In this document: positions 42,446-51,446 of the stretch, piece after piece
Layout: each line of letters starts with the position of its first letter
Position numbering within the stretch: the first letter of the stretch is position 1
Origin: CAYVWB01 sp964455395
GTDB lineage: Bacteria; Desulfobacterota; Desulfovibrionia; Desulfovibrionales; Desulfovibrionaceae
Assembly: GCA_964455395.1 (NCBI GenBank)
Contig: CAYVWB010000004.1
Location: 1-64,000, forward strand
DNA: 64,000 nucleotides
Direction of reading: 5' to 3'
Translations under genes and position numbers: made by a program
Notes under the pieces: model-generated
Databases searched by the model: none
What the model saw: the letters and a program-made list of their open reading frames with translations, nothing else
Told to the model about the DNA's origin: nothing

Positions 42446-43348
42446 GTGGCCCATCCGCTTTCGCCCTTGTCCCTGCTTTCCCCCGTCCCCCGAACATCCC
42501 GGATATCGCGAGGCCGTGGCCTTCCGCATCGGATCGTGTTCGTTGCATGCGTGCTGGCGTTTCTCGCGCTTTGCGGGTGTTCGGATTCACCGGATGAAGG
42601 CGCCCCCCTTGCGCCGGACGCCGGCGTCCTGCGGCGGCAGGTCCAGGCGGCCGAGCCCCGGCTCGGGCCGGCGCAGTGCCCCGTGCCCGCTTACGAGGGC
42701 GCGCCCATGGCGGAGTCCCTTACCGTGGCCGGCGTGGGCGCGCCGCCGGAGCGCAGCGTGGTGGACAACACGCTTTTCTCCTCGCGGGACCCGGCCATGG
42801 AGATAGACGTGCGCGAGGTCCTGCCCTACGTGGGTGAAGCGCACATGCTGCGGCCTCTGGTGTTGCTCCCCGCGCCCATCGCCATTTCCAAGGACGCCTC
42901 CCGCAGCTTCGTGTTCGCGCAGCACGACCGTGGCGTGGTGGAACGCGCCGTGGTCTTCACCTTTCTGACAGCGCACAACCGGCCCTGCCTGCTCCCCGAC
43001 GACCTGCGCTGGGTGGAGTCGCCCATCGAGACCGGGGTGTTCCGTCTGCCATCCGGGGACTTCGACTACGCCGTGGCCGCCTACGAGCAGCCCTTCGAGG
43101 CCCCTGTACGCGACCTGCTGCAAGCCCGGGGCCTCTCGGTGGCGGGGTGCTATATCGTGCAGGTGATGACGCGGCTCTTCACGCCGGACAGCCAGCTCTA
43201 CATCTTTTATGTGGAGAACACGGACGTGGCCGCCGGCGAGACGTGCGCGACCTGGCGCACCTCCTTTGACGCGCTGGAGCCATCGCAACGCGCATTCGTC
43301 GCGGCGTTCTCCACCCACTTGGCGGACGTGCTGGAAGTCATCCGCTAG
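42446..43348 (+). CDS. Lipoprotein of unknown function
   Basis: 300 residues from a GTG seven bases after AAGGAG. A 34-residue basic leader precedes the hydrophobic segment ending in LALCGC (lipobox, Cys about 48). The body has no recognised domain: FSSRDPAMEIDVREVLPYV, SRSFVFAQHDRGVVERAVVFTF, YIFYVENTDVAAGETCATW. It is mixed alpha/beta with several scattered Cys. It is expressed from its own promoter between hisA and the convergent upp gene. Probably an envelope protein; nothing in the context defines its job. Confidence 0.7.
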   Translation: MAHPLSPLSLLSPVPRTSRISRGRGLPHRIVFVACVLAFLALCGCSDSPDEGAPLAPDAGVLRRQVQAAEPRLGPAQCPVPAYEGAPMAESLTVAGVGAPPERSVVDNTLFSSRDPAMEIDVREVLPYVGEAHMLRPLVLLPAPIAISKDASRSFVFAQHDRGVVERAVVFTFLTAHNRPCLLPDDLRWVESPIETGVFRLPSGDFDYAVAAYEQPFEAPVRDLLQARGLSVAGCYIVQVMTRLFTPDSQLYIFYVENTDVAAGETCATWRTSFDALEPSQRAFVAAFSTHLADVLEVIR

Positions 43349-43437
43349 AGGTGTGGGGCCGCCCCGGCACACTCATACCGCTCGCGCGCAGCCGTCAGAG
43401 CCATGGACGTGGGTGACGCAGCACAGACGGGCTGGAG

Positions 43438-44064
43438 TCACTTGGTCCCGAAGATCTTGTCGCCGGCGTCGCCCAAACCCGGAAGGATGTAGCCCTTGTC
43501 GTTGAGACGTTCGTCCAGGGCCGCCAGGTAGACGTCCACATCAGGATGCGCCGTTGTCACGCGCTCCACGCCCTCTGGAGCGCCCACGATGAAAATGCCT
43601 TTGATGTCCCGACACCCCGCTTCCTTCAGGAGCTCGATGGTGGTGATGAGCGTGCCCCCCGTCGCCAGCATGGGGTCCAGAATGAGCGCCGTGCGTTCAT
43701 CCATGTGGCTGGCGAGTTTGACGTAATAGCGCACGGGCTCCAGCGTCTCCTCGTTGCGGAAGATGCCCACCACGCTCACTTTCGCGCCGGGCGTCATGTC
43801 CAGCACGCCATCCAGCATGCCCAGACCCGCGCGGAGGATGGGGACCACCGTGACTTTTTTGCCCTTGATCTCCTCCACCTGCACAGGGCCGGCCCAGCCT
43901 TCGATGGTCTTCGTCTCGGTTGCGAGCCCCTTGGTCGCCTCGTACACCAACATGCGCGCCACCTCGTTGGCCACGGCGCGGAAGTTCTTGGTGGAGATGT
44001 CGTGACGCCGCAGAACGCCAAGCTTGTGCCGCACCAGCGGATGATCCACCACATGAACCGCCAT
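43438..44064 (-). CDS. upp: Uracil phosphoribosyltransferase
   Basis: 208 residues from the ATG at MAVHVVDHPLV, ribosome site AAGGAG. The PRPP-binding loop LILDPMLATGGTLITTIELL and the uracil-binding C-terminus YILPGLGDAGDKIFGTK are both present. It converts uracil and PRPP to UMP in pyrimidine salvage, in the cytoplasm. It is a single gene, convergent with the lipoprotein gene and divergent from the RluD-CoaE fusion; no uracil permease gene is adjacent. Confidence 0.97.
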   Translation of the reverse strand: MAVHVVDHPLVRHKLGVLRRHDISTKNFRAVANEVARMLVYEATKGLATETKTIEGWAGPVQVEEIKGKKVTVVPILRAGLGMLDGVLDMTPGAKVSVVGIFRNEETLEPVRYYVKLASHMDERTALILDPMLATGGTLITTIELLKEAGCRDIKGIFIVGAPEGVERVTTAHPDVDVYLAALDERLNDKGYILPGLGDAGDKIFGTK

Positions 44065-44226
44065 GAGGTCGCTCCTTTGTCTTGAGGGTGCAATGGTGCT
44101 ATGGTCGGTGCTCCGAGACCGACGCCGCGCCGTCTTAGTAAAGGCGGAACACACGGCGGGTCAAGGCCGCGTCGGAGCGAACGTGGCGACTTCGCCGCTT
44201 CGCACGCGCTCCTGACGGGTTTCTTG

Positions 44227-46047
44227 ATGCGCATCACCCCTTACCCGAGACGCTCCGACGTCCACACCGCCATGCACGACCCCTCCACCACACCGCCAGC
44301 CGCCATTTCCTCCGAGGACGCTTGCGAGTTCATCGCAACGCGCCACGGTCGGCTGGACACCCTGCTGACCATGGCGCTCGGCGAGCGAGGCCTCTCCCGT
44401 GAACGGGTGAAGTCGCTCATCCGGGAAGGTCATGTGCTGGTGGGAGGCGTTCCCGAGACACGGCCCAGCGCCAAACTGCTCGGCGGCGAACGCATCACCC
44501 TCGCCTCGGGGGAAGACTTCTTTCGCGCGCAGACGCCGAGCCTGGAGCCCATCCCGGGGCCATTGCACATCCTCCATGAAGACGCGCATCTCGTAGTGCT
44601 GGACAAACCCGCCGGCCTGACCGTGCACCCCGCGCCCTCCTGCCGGGAGCCGACCTTGGCGCATCGGCTGGCGGCGCGGTATCCGGAGCTTGTCACCCAC
44701 CCCCCCGGCGCGCCGGAACGTCCCGGCGTGGTTCATCGGTTGGACAAGGACACCAGCGGCCTGCTGGTCGCGGCGCGCACGGAGCCCACACGACTGGCCC
44801 TCGCCCAGGATTTTGCGGCGCGGCGCGTACGCAAGGAATACCTCGCCCTGGTGGTCGGCGTCCCGGATCCTCCTGCAGGCGCCGTGGACGCGCCCTTGGG
44901 CAGACACCCCGCCATCAAGGTGAAAATGGCCGTCATGCCCAAAGGAGGACGACCGGCGCAGACCGACTACCGCACCCTCTGGGCGGACCCCGCGGGCCGG
45001 TTCAGCCTGCTGGCGGTGCGCATCCACAGCGGCCGCACGCACCAGATCCGCGTGCATCTGCAGCACCTCGGCCACCCCATCCTGGGTGATCCACTCTATG
45101 CGGAACCCATGGGCGAGGCCGTACGACAGCTGCTCGCGCGACTGCCCGACACTTTGCGGCCCCGCGGTCAGATGCTCCACGCGCAACGGCTCGCGTTCCG
45201 TCACCCCGCAACGGGCGAAGCGCTCGCCTTCGTGACGCCGCCGCCCATCGCCATGCGTCGGCTGCCCCTGCTGCTTTCCCGGGGACTGCAGCGGGTGGTG
45301 GTCACGGGTGCGGCCGGCTCCGGCAAGACCACCGTGGCCCGCGCGCTGGCTGCACGACTCGGCGCGCCCTGCTTCAGCGCGGATGAAGCCGTGGCGACGC
45401 TCTACCAGCCCGGGGGCGAAGGGTTCGACTTCCTGCGACAACGCTTCGGCGAACGCTTCATGACCATGGACGACGCCGGCGCGGAAACGGTGCGCCGCCG
45501 CGCGCTTTTCAAGGCCATGCGGGATGACCCCGCCCTGCGCCGAGAGGTGGAAGCCTTTCTCCATCCGCTGGTGCTGCACCGCCTGGAGCGCTTCTGGCGA
45601 GAGCAGACGGCCAGGGAAGACGCCCCCCGCGCGGCCGTGGCGGAGATCCCGCTCTTTCATGAAGCGGCCGCCCGGGATTCCGGACGCGGGCCGGACCGGG
45701 AAGACGTCTGGCGGGAGTGCGCGGACGTGGTCGTGGGCGTGTACTGTCCCGAAGCGACGCGACGCGCCCGGCTGCAGGCGCGGGGGTGGGACGAGGCCAC
45801 CGCCGCCGCCATCGACGCCTGGCAGTGGCCCCAAGCGGACAAGCTGCGCGCCAGCGGCCTGGTGTGCAACAACGCCGGGAACCTGGACGCTCTGGACGCG
45901 GCCGTCACGTCCCTCGCCGAAGCGCTGCGTTTCCTTCGCCGGGAAGCCGTCCGCCGTCTGTGTCACGAACTTTCAGCCAGCATGCGCGCCTCCGAGGTCC
46001 CGACGCACGGCGTCGCGCCGCCTCCACACCGCAAGGAGCGACCATGA
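44227..46047 (+). CDS. RluA/RluD-type pseudouridine synthase fused to dephospho-CoA kinase
   Basis: 606 residues. Residues about 40-95 form an S4 RNA-binding domain (RVKSLIREGHVLVGG). Residues 110-340 form the pseudouridine synthase with catalytic Asp173 in HRLDKDTSGLLV and HSGRTHQIRVHLQHLGHPILGD. From about 355 a CoaE domain has the P-loop GAAGSGKT at 361-368, FSADEAVATLYQPGG and a basic lid region. It thus joins 23S rRNA modification with the last step of coenzyme A synthesis. The start at MRITPYPRR was kept; MHDPSTTPP 15 codons later is possible. The stop overlaps the rhomboid ATG. Confidence 0.92.
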   Translation: MRITPYPRRSDVHTAMHDPSTTPPAAISSEDACEFIATRHGRLDTLLTMALGERGLSRERVKSLIREGHVLVGGVPETRPSAKLLGGERITLASGEDFFRAQTPSLEPIPGPLHILHEDAHLVVLDKPAGLTVHPAPSCREPTLAHRLAARYPELVTHPPGAPERPGVVHRLDKDTSGLLVAARTEPTRLALAQDFAARRVRKEYLALVVGVPDPPAGAVDAPLGRHPAIKVKMAVMPKGGRPAQTDYRTLWADPAGRFSLLAVRIHSGRTHQIRVHLQHLGHPILGDPLYAEPMGEAVRQLLARLPDTLRPRGQMLHAQRLAFRHPATGEALAFVTPPPIAMRRLPLLLSRGLQRVVVTGAAGSGKTTVARALAARLGAPCFSADEAVATLYQPGGEGFDFLRQRFGERFMTMDDAGAETVRRRALFKAMRDDPALRREVEAFLHPLVLHRLERFWREQTAREDAPRAAVAEIPLFHEAAARDSGRGPDREDVWRECADVVVGVYCPEATRRARLQARGWDEATAAAIDAWQWPQADKLRASGLVCNNAGNLDALDAAVTSLAEALRFLRREAVRRLCHELSASMRASEVPTHGVAPPPHRKERP

Positions 46048-46778
46048 TTCCCATCCGCGACTCCATCCCCCGTATCCACACGCCTTGGATGGTCTACACG
46101 ATAATCGGCGTCAACGCGGTGGTGTTCCTGCTGATGCTCGCCTTGAGTCAGCGCGAGGCGGCGGAATTCATCCACCTGTGGGGGGTGGCTCCAGCGCGTT
46201 TCATCCAGCCGGAAGGCACCATCTGGGAGCAGCACCCCGGCTCCGTGTGGAACTTCATCACATACATGTTCCTTCATGGCGGGTTCATGCATTTCCTCAT
46301 CAACATGTGGTCCATGTGGATATTTGCTGACAACATCGAGGACGTGATGGGCCCGTGGCGGTTCCTGATTTTCTACATCACCTGTGGACTGTGCGCGCTT
46401 TTCCTGCACATGCTCTTCAACACGAGCTCCAATACGCCCATCATCGGCGCTTCCGGAGCCATCGCAGGAGTCATGGGCGCCTACTTCGTGCTCTACCCGC
46501 ATTCCAAGGTCTTCACTCTCATCCCCATATTCTTCATTCCGTATTTCCTGGATCTCCCCGCGGCCTTGTACCTCGGTTTGTGGTTCTTTCTGCAGCTCTT
46601 CTCCGGCATCAGCTCCATCGGCGCGGGGGAAAGCGGCGGCATCGCCTGGTGGGCGCATGCCGGCGGCTTCATCGCCGGGGTGGCGCTTTTGCCGTTCTTC
46701 CGCCAGAATAAGCGGTGTTATTTCTGCTACAACGCCCGCGGTCGTCGCGTCGGCGTGGCGCGCTGGGAAAACCATTGA
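46044..46778 (+). CDS. Rhomboid-family intramembrane serine protease
   Basis: 244 residues, ribosome site AAGGAG, ATG overlapping the previous stop. Six or seven membrane helices; catalytic Ser137 in IIGASGAIAGVMGAY and His205 in WWAHAGGFIAG, with FLHGGFMHFLINMWSMWIFADNIEDVMG in loop 1 and helix 2 regions. It cleaves transmembrane segments of unknown substrates at the inner membrane. The C-terminus has CYFCYNARGRR. Coupling to the RluD-CoaE gene is positional, not obviously functional. Confidence 0.95.
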   Translation: MIPIRDSIPRIHTPWMVYTIIGVNAVVFLLMLALSQREAAEFIHLWGVAPARFIQPEGTIWEQHPGSVWNFITYMFLHGGFMHFLINMWSMWIFADNIEDVMGPWRFLIFYITCGLCALFLHMLFNTSSNTPIIGASGAIAGVMGAYFVLYPHSKVFTLIPIFFIPYFLDLPAALYLGLWFFLQLFSGISSIGAGESGGIAWWAHAGGFIAGVALLPFFRQNKRCYFCYNARGRRVGVARWENH

Positions 46779-46800
46779 AGCGCCACGCCGTTCGGCAAGC

Positions 46801-46829
46801 TTGCAAGGCGTCGCGGCATTGACTATGCC
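46801..46829 (+). promoter_or_regulatory. Promoter of the lipoprotein gene at 46861
   Basis: TTGCAA (46801-46806), 17-base spacer, TATGCC (46824-46829). Transcription from here would begin around 46836, which favours the ATG at 46861 over the one at 46825. Confidence 0.45.
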
Positions 46830-46860
46830 TGATCTTCCAAACGATTTCCGGAGCATCCTC

Positions 46861-48051
46861 ATGATCACCCCTCACACAGTCCCCCTCTGCCTGACGGCGC
46901 TTTTCACCTGCCTCCTCATCCTTGCCGGGTGCGGGTCGCGCAGCAGCAATCTGGACCTCGTGTTCGTGGAAGAGGTGGAGCCCGGCGTCCAGCAGGTGAC
47001 GCCTGTGGCGGAAAACGACACCTTCGAGCTGGAATCCGACGAACCGTGGCGGCGCGTCTACGACGACCAGACCCAGGACTGGTACCCCGCCATGCAGAAC
47101 GATGCAGGCGAGTGGGTGCTGACGTCCGAAGGCGAAGCCCTGCGCCAACAGCGCATGGAAGAACTGCAGCGCCGCGAAGCCACCATGGAAAGCCTGGGCG
47201 ATTGGCGCGCGGACATGACGGACGTGCCCATGCGCTCCGGCGCGCTCGCCGCCAAGGAAACCCCCGGCCACGAAGCCAAACCCGACCGCCGACTCGCCTT
47301 GCCGGAGCCCTCGGCGTCCGACGCCGCAGCCGCCGCCCCGGCGCCGACCCCGAACGCGGACACCATGGATGCTGTGGACACGGCGGACATGGTCTACACG
47401 GCGGATGCCCAGGAGTCGGTGGACGCAGCAATCCCTGCCGTGGAGCCCCCCGCCGAAGCCGCCACGGACCCCACGCCCACCTTGGCGCCCGACGAAGCGG
47501 AAGCCATCGCCGCCCCTGACGTCGAAACCACAACGCCCGTGGAGCCCCTGGACACAGTCCAGCCCATGGACACCGTCGCGACCACCACAGCCGCCCCGGC
47601 AGAAACTGTCGCGCCAGCAGCGCCGGCCGCCCCGATGGTTGAACCTGCCGCCGAAGCGCTTCCGGAGCCCACCGTCACCACCGATATCGAACCCACCCGG
47701 CCCGCCACGACCCCGGAGACTGCGGAGACGACGGAACGCGGGCCCAAGGCCGGCATGGAAGATGGCATGCAGACCGCCGGAGCCATCGCGCCGCCGGACT
47801 CCATGGCCCCAGCCGCCACGCCTGTGGGCGATGTGACCATCGAAGCGGTGGCGCCCACGTGGGTCGTCATCAGCGTGGACGAAGGCGCGCGCCACGACCT
47901 CTTCCTGCAGAGCGGCCAAGTGGTGGAAATGCCCTACGCCCGCGGCGTGGCGCTGAAGGTGGGGAACACCCAGGCCGTCCGCGTGATGGTCAACGGCGCC
48001 TACCGGCCGCTGGAGGACGCCTCGCACGGAGGGGTCATCCACCTGCCGTAG
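46861..48051 (+). CDS. Low-complexity lipoprotein with RodZ-like C-terminal domain
   Basis: 396 residues from the ATG at MITPHTVPL. The signal peptide ends in the lipobox LAGC. Residues about 40-130 are charged and partly helical (SEGEALRQQRMEELQRREATMES). About 140-310 is a Pro/Ala/Thr/Asp low-complexity region with repeats like DTMDAVDTADM and EPLDTVQPMDTV. The last 80 residues (APTWVVISVDEGARHDLFLQSGQVVEMPYARGVALKVGN) resemble the DUF4115 beta domain found at the C-terminus of RodZ. Probably an envelope protein with a flexible stalk. The stalk coding DNA is repetitive and may vary in length between strains. Confidence 0.75.
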   Translation: MITPHTVPLCLTALFTCLLILAGCGSRSSNLDLVFVEEVEPGVQQVTPVAENDTFELESDEPWRRVYDDQTQDWYPAMQNDAGEWVLTSEGEALRQQRMEELQRREATMESLGDWRADMTDVPMRSGALAAKETPGHEAKPDRRLALPEPSASDAAAAAPAPTPNADTMDAVDTADMVYTADAQESVDAAIPAVEPPAEAATDPTPTLAPDEAEAIAAPDVETTTPVEPLDTVQPMDTVATTTAAPAETVAPAAPAAPMVEPAAEALPEPTVTTDIEPTRPATTPETAETTERGPKAGMEDGMQTAGAIAPPDSMAPAATPVGDVTIEAVAPTWVVISVDEGARHDLFLQSGQVVEMPYARGVALKVGNTQAVRVMVNGAYRPLEDASHGGVIHLP

Positions 48052-48106
48052 CGCGTTCGCCGCACCCCGCATCCACCCGCTCCAACCACACGGGAGTCAG
48101 CCTGTC

Positions 48107-48376
48107 ATGTCCACCAGGAAAGGGCGCACCTGCATCTCCACATACCAGGACTGGTGCAAGGGCTGCGGCTTGTGCGTGGCCTTCTGTCCCACCAACGTCT
48201 TCGAACTCGGCCCTGCCGGCAAGGTGCAGGTGGCGCGCGAAGAGGACTGCGTGAACTGCGGCTTCTGCGAGCTGCACTGCCCGGACTTCGCCATCGTCGT
48301 CCAACCCAAGGACGAATTCGGCAGATGCGCCGCCCCGGAGGCCGCCCAGCAGCTCCATGAGCAGATGAAAGGGTGA
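48107..48376 (+). CDS. korD: 2-oxoacid:ferredoxin oxidoreductase, delta (ferredoxin) subunit
   Basis: 89 residues with two 4Fe-4S motifs, CKGCGLCVAFCP and CVNCGFCELHCP. It carries electrons from the thiamine-dependent catalytic subunits to free ferredoxin. It is first in a four-gene order delta-alpha-beta-gamma; the alpha gene begins 14 bases later, behind GAGGAGGAAG. Cytoplasmic. The 2-oxoglutarate type is the best guess given the subunit order and sequences, but another 2-oxoacid is possible. Confidence 0.93.
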   Translation: MSTRKGRTCISTYQDWCKGCGLCVAFCPTNVFELGPAGKVQVAREEDCVNCGFCELHCPDFAIVVQPKDEFGRCAAPEAAQQLHEQMKG

Positions 48377-48390
48377 GGAGGAAGGCGCGC

Positions 48391-49542
48391 ATGGTCAAGT
48401 CCCCGGTGAAACAACGCGAAGCACGCTTCGCCCTTGGCAACGAAGCCGTGGTGGAAGGCGCGCTACTTTGCGGGTGCGACTTCTTCGCCGGCTACCCCAT
48501 CACGCCCTCCAGCGAAGTGATGGAAGTGATGGCGCAAAAACTCCCCTGCCTCGAGAACGGCGTCTTCATCCAGATGGAAGACGAGATCGCCAGCCTGGGG
48601 GCCGTCATCGGCGCGTCCCTTGCGGGCCGCAAAGCCATGACCGCCACCAGCGGCCCCGGTTTCTCGCTCATGCAGGAACACATTGGCTACGCGTGCATGG
48701 TGGAGGCGCCGTGCGTCATCGTCAATGTCATGCGCGGGGGGCCCTCCACGGGTTTGCCCACCAGTCCCGCCCAAGGCGACGTGCAGCAAGCCCGCTGGGG
48801 CAGCCACGGCGACCACCCCATCATCGTGCTGTCTGCTTCCACCGTGCAGGAATGCTTGGAGATGACGGTAAACGCCTTCAACTTTTCGGAGAAGTACCGC
48901 GTCCCCGTCATCCTGCTGCTGGATGAAGTGACGGCGCACACCCGCGAGCGCATCGAACTGCCTTACCCCGAAGAGCTGGAGATCTTCACCCGGGTGGCGC
49001 CTTCCACCCCGCCGGAGTGGTTCAAACCCTACGAGGGCTCCACGCGGGGCGTGCCCCCCATGGCCCCCTTGGGCGCAGGCTACCGCACCCACGTGACCGG
49101 CCTGACCCACGATCCCATGGGCTACCCCACCATGAAGCCCGACGAGGTGGAAGAGTTCATACACCGCCTCTTCCGCAAGATAGATCAGCATTTCGCAGAC
49201 ATCGTGCTGACGGACGAGTATATGGCCGACGACGCCGAGGTGGTGGTGACAGCGTACGGCTCCGTGGCCCGAGCCGCGCGCTTGGCCATCGAGCAAGCCC
49301 GCGCGCAGGGGGTGAACGCCGGTCTGCTGACCTTGCAGACGCTCTACCCCTTCCCCCGCGCCGCGCTGGAACGCCACACCCGCAAGGGCGTGACCATCAT
49401 CGTACCCGAGATGAACATGGGGCAGATCAGCCGGGAGGTGAAGCGCGTGAATGCGGGCCGCTCCAGGGTGCGCACCATCAACCGCGTGGACGGACAGATG
49501 CTCACACCGTCGCAAATCCTCAAGCATATCATGCAAGTGTAG
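48391..49542 (+). CDS. korA: 2-oxoacid:ferredoxin oxidoreductase, alpha subunit
   Basis: 383 residues from the ATG at MVKSPVKQREARF; a GTG six codons upstream is part of the ribosome-site region. Hallmarks: GNEAVVEGALLCGCDFFAGYPITPSSEV, ATSGPGFSLMQEHIGYA and RGGPSTGLPTSPAQGDVQQARWG, which form the pyrimidine-domain part that binds substrate and CoA-linked surfaces. It partners KorB to decarboxylate a 2-oxoacid, probably 2-oxoglutarate, to the acyl-CoA, or the reverse for CO2 fixation. Confidence 0.95.
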   Translation: MVKSPVKQREARFALGNEAVVEGALLCGCDFFAGYPITPSSEVMEVMAQKLPCLENGVFIQMEDEIASLGAVIGASLAGRKAMTATSGPGFSLMQEHIGYACMVEAPCVIVNVMRGGPSTGLPTSPAQGDVQQARWGSHGDHPIIVLSASTVQECLEMTVNAFNFSEKYRVPVILLLDEVTAHTRERIELPYPEELEIFTRVAPSTPPEWFKPYEGSTRGVPPMAPLGAGYRTHVTGLTHDPMGYPTMKPDEVEEFIHRLFRKIDQHFADIVLTDEYMADDAEVVVTAYGSVARAARLAIEQARAQGVNAGLLTLQTLYPFPRAALERHTRKGVTIIVPEMNMGQISREVKRVNAGRSRVRTINRVDGQMLTPSQILKHIMQV

Positions 49543-49554
49543 AGGGTTCACGCC

Positions 49555-50454
49555 ATGTCCCACGGCACTCAGCTCATCCACCAGTATCTGCGCCACAACA
49601 AACGCTTCCCCCACGTCTTCTGCCCCGGGTGCGGCCACGGCGTCATCCTCGGTTCGCTCGTCCGCAGCGTGCACGCCGCCGGTCTGGAGAAGGACGAAGT
49701 GGTCGTGGTGGCGGGCATCGGCTGCTCCGGCCGTCTGGCTGTCTACGTGGACTTCAACACCATCCACACCACGCATGGCCGCGCGCTCACGTTCGCCACC
49801 GGGGTGAAGATGGCCAACCCCAAGCTCACGGTCATCTGCATCATGGGCGACGGCGACGCTCTTTCCATCGGCGGCAACCACCTCATCCACGCAGCGCGGC
49901 GCAACGTGGGCGTCACGGCCATGGTGCTCAACAACAACATCTACGGCATGACCGGCGGACAGTGTTCCTCCACCACGCCCATGGGCGCCCGCAGCATGAC
50001 CACTCCCCACGGCCAACTGGAGCAGACGTTCGACATCGCCGAGCTCGTCAGAGCCGCCGGCGCCTCCTACGTGGCGCGAGCCACGGCCTTTCACGCCACC
50101 CTCGCGGACGAACAGCTCACCCATGCGTTCACCCGTTCCGGGTTCAGTCTGGTGGAAATCTTCTCCCCGTGCCACACCCAGTACGGCCGCAAGAACCAGT
50201 TCAAGACCATCGTCTCCATGTACGAGGACTTGAAACAACGCGCCACGCCCATGGAGAAATGGCGTGAAATGGAGCCGAGCGCACGGGGCGACCGCTTCCC
50301 CATCGGCGTGTTCGAGGAACGCGACGAGCCCTCTCTGGAACAGCGCTACGCCGCCATGCGGCAGGGTCTCTGTCAACCCAAGGAGCCCGCCACCAAAGTG
50401 GATACCCCCGAGGACGCGCACATCAACCCCAAATCCCAGGAGCGCAGCCAGTGA
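49555..50454 (+). CDS. korB: 2-oxoacid:ferredoxin oxidoreductase, beta (thiamine diphosphate) subunit
   Basis: 299 residues. Thiamine diphosphate motif from GDGDALSIGGNHLIHA through NNNIYGMTGGQ, and the 4Fe-4S site Cys residues in FCPGCGHGVI and GIGCSG. It performs the decarboxylation step and passes electrons to the KorD clusters. The C-terminal 40 residues are polar and variable. Its stop overlaps the korC GTG by four bases. Confidence 0.95.
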   Translation: MSHGTQLIHQYLRHNKRFPHVFCPGCGHGVILGSLVRSVHAAGLEKDEVVVVAGIGCSGRLAVYVDFNTIHTTHGRALTFATGVKMANPKLTVICIMGDGDALSIGGNHLIHAARRNVGVTAMVLNNNIYGMTGGQCSSTTPMGARSMTTPHGQLEQTFDIAELVRAAGASYVARATAFHATLADEQLTHAFTRSGFSLVEIFSPCHTQYGRKNQFKTIVSMYEDLKQRATPMEKWREMEPSARGDRFPIGVFEERDEPSLEQRYAAMRQGLCQPKEPATKVDTPEDAHINPKSQERSQ

Positions 50455-51077
50455 GCCCGCGCCACCAACTCCACCGTTTCGAGATGCGGCTCTCCGGCCT
50501 GGGCGGACAAGGCGTCATCACGTTGGGCAAGCTCCTGGGCTACGGCCTCGCCATCGGTCATGACTACCACGTCACCCAGACCCAGAGCTACGGACCCGAA
50601 GCCCGCGGCGGCTCCTCCCGCGCGGACCTGGTGGTGAGCTCCTTCCCCATCTCCTACCCCAAGACGGAACACATCGACTTGCTCGTGGCTCTCTCCCAGG
50701 ACGCCTGCAACACGTACTACGGCGACCTGAAACCCCGAGGGGTGCTCGTGGTGGACAAGACCATGGCGCCCCAGACGCCCACCACCCACGCCTTGATTCT
50801 GGACTTCACGACCCTGGCCAAGGAACGCATCGGCAACCCCATGACGCTGAACACCATCGTCATGGGCGCCGTCACCCACCTGCTCGCTTTCACCGAGCCG
50901 CAGCTCATGCGCAAGGCCTTGGAAGACAACATGCCCGCCAAGATCCTGGAGCTGAACAGGAAAGCCTTCGACCTGGGCTTGCGTGAAGCCAAACAGGCCT
51001 TCGGGGAAGCGCCCGCCATCTGGCGCCACGCCGCCGAAGCGGCCGAGGACGAAGAAGACTCCGAGATCATGGAGTAA
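50451..51077 (+). CDS. korC: 2-oxoacid:ferredoxin oxidoreductase, gamma subunit
   Basis: 208 residues from a GTG overlapping the korB stop. The family start RLSGLGGQGVITLGKLLG and YHVTQTQSYGPEARGGSSRADLVVS are clear. The subunit stabilises the complex and helps bind coenzyme A. The C-terminus is acidic (EAAEDEEDSEIME). It closes the kor operon; the next gene is 369 bases away with its own promoter. Confidence 0.95.
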   Translation: MSPRHQLHRFEMRLSGLGGQGVITLGKLLGYGLAIGHDYHVTQTQSYGPEARGGSSRADLVVSSFPISYPKTEHIDLLVALSQDACNTYYGDLKPRGVLVVDKTMAPQTPTTHALILDFTTLAKERIGNPMTLNTIVMGAVTHLLAFTEPQLMRKALEDNMPAKILELNRKAFDLGLREAKQAFGEAPAIWRHAAEAAEDEEDSEIME

Positions 51078-51335
51078 TCGGGTCCGCCACCGCCATCGCG
51101 AGTGTGCGGGCTGGCGCGGCGTCAACACGCTGCGACGCCCTCATCCGTTTCCAGATCCGGGAACGCCGACCTCAACACCCCAGCATCACGGGCGTATTTC
51201 GCCCTCGACGCTGCGTTCACCGCTTTCCCTCGCCACTCCGAAGAGGCCGTGTGCGGCGCACCCGAACCCGCTGTTCAAGCGTTATTGCATTTTGTGTAAT
51301 GATTTCATGGGTATTTTTCGATATGCCCAAAACGC

Positions 51336-51365
51336 TTGCGCGATTTTTGCCTCTGGGTGTAGAAT
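51336..51365 (+). promoter_or_regulatory. Promoter of the first DUF3391-HD-GYP gene
   Basis: TTGCGC (51336-51341), 18-base spacer, TAGAAT (51360-51365), inside a locally AT-rich segment (51285-51370) unlike the surroundings. The rest of the 369-base gap (51078-51446) holds no supported gene. Confidence 0.5.
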
Positions 51366-51446
51366 ATTCGCCCAGCTTTCGGAATTGTCCCGGATCGATG
51401 CGCCGCTTCCCTCACGGCGTGCGCCGGGCTGCCCAAGGGATGGTCA

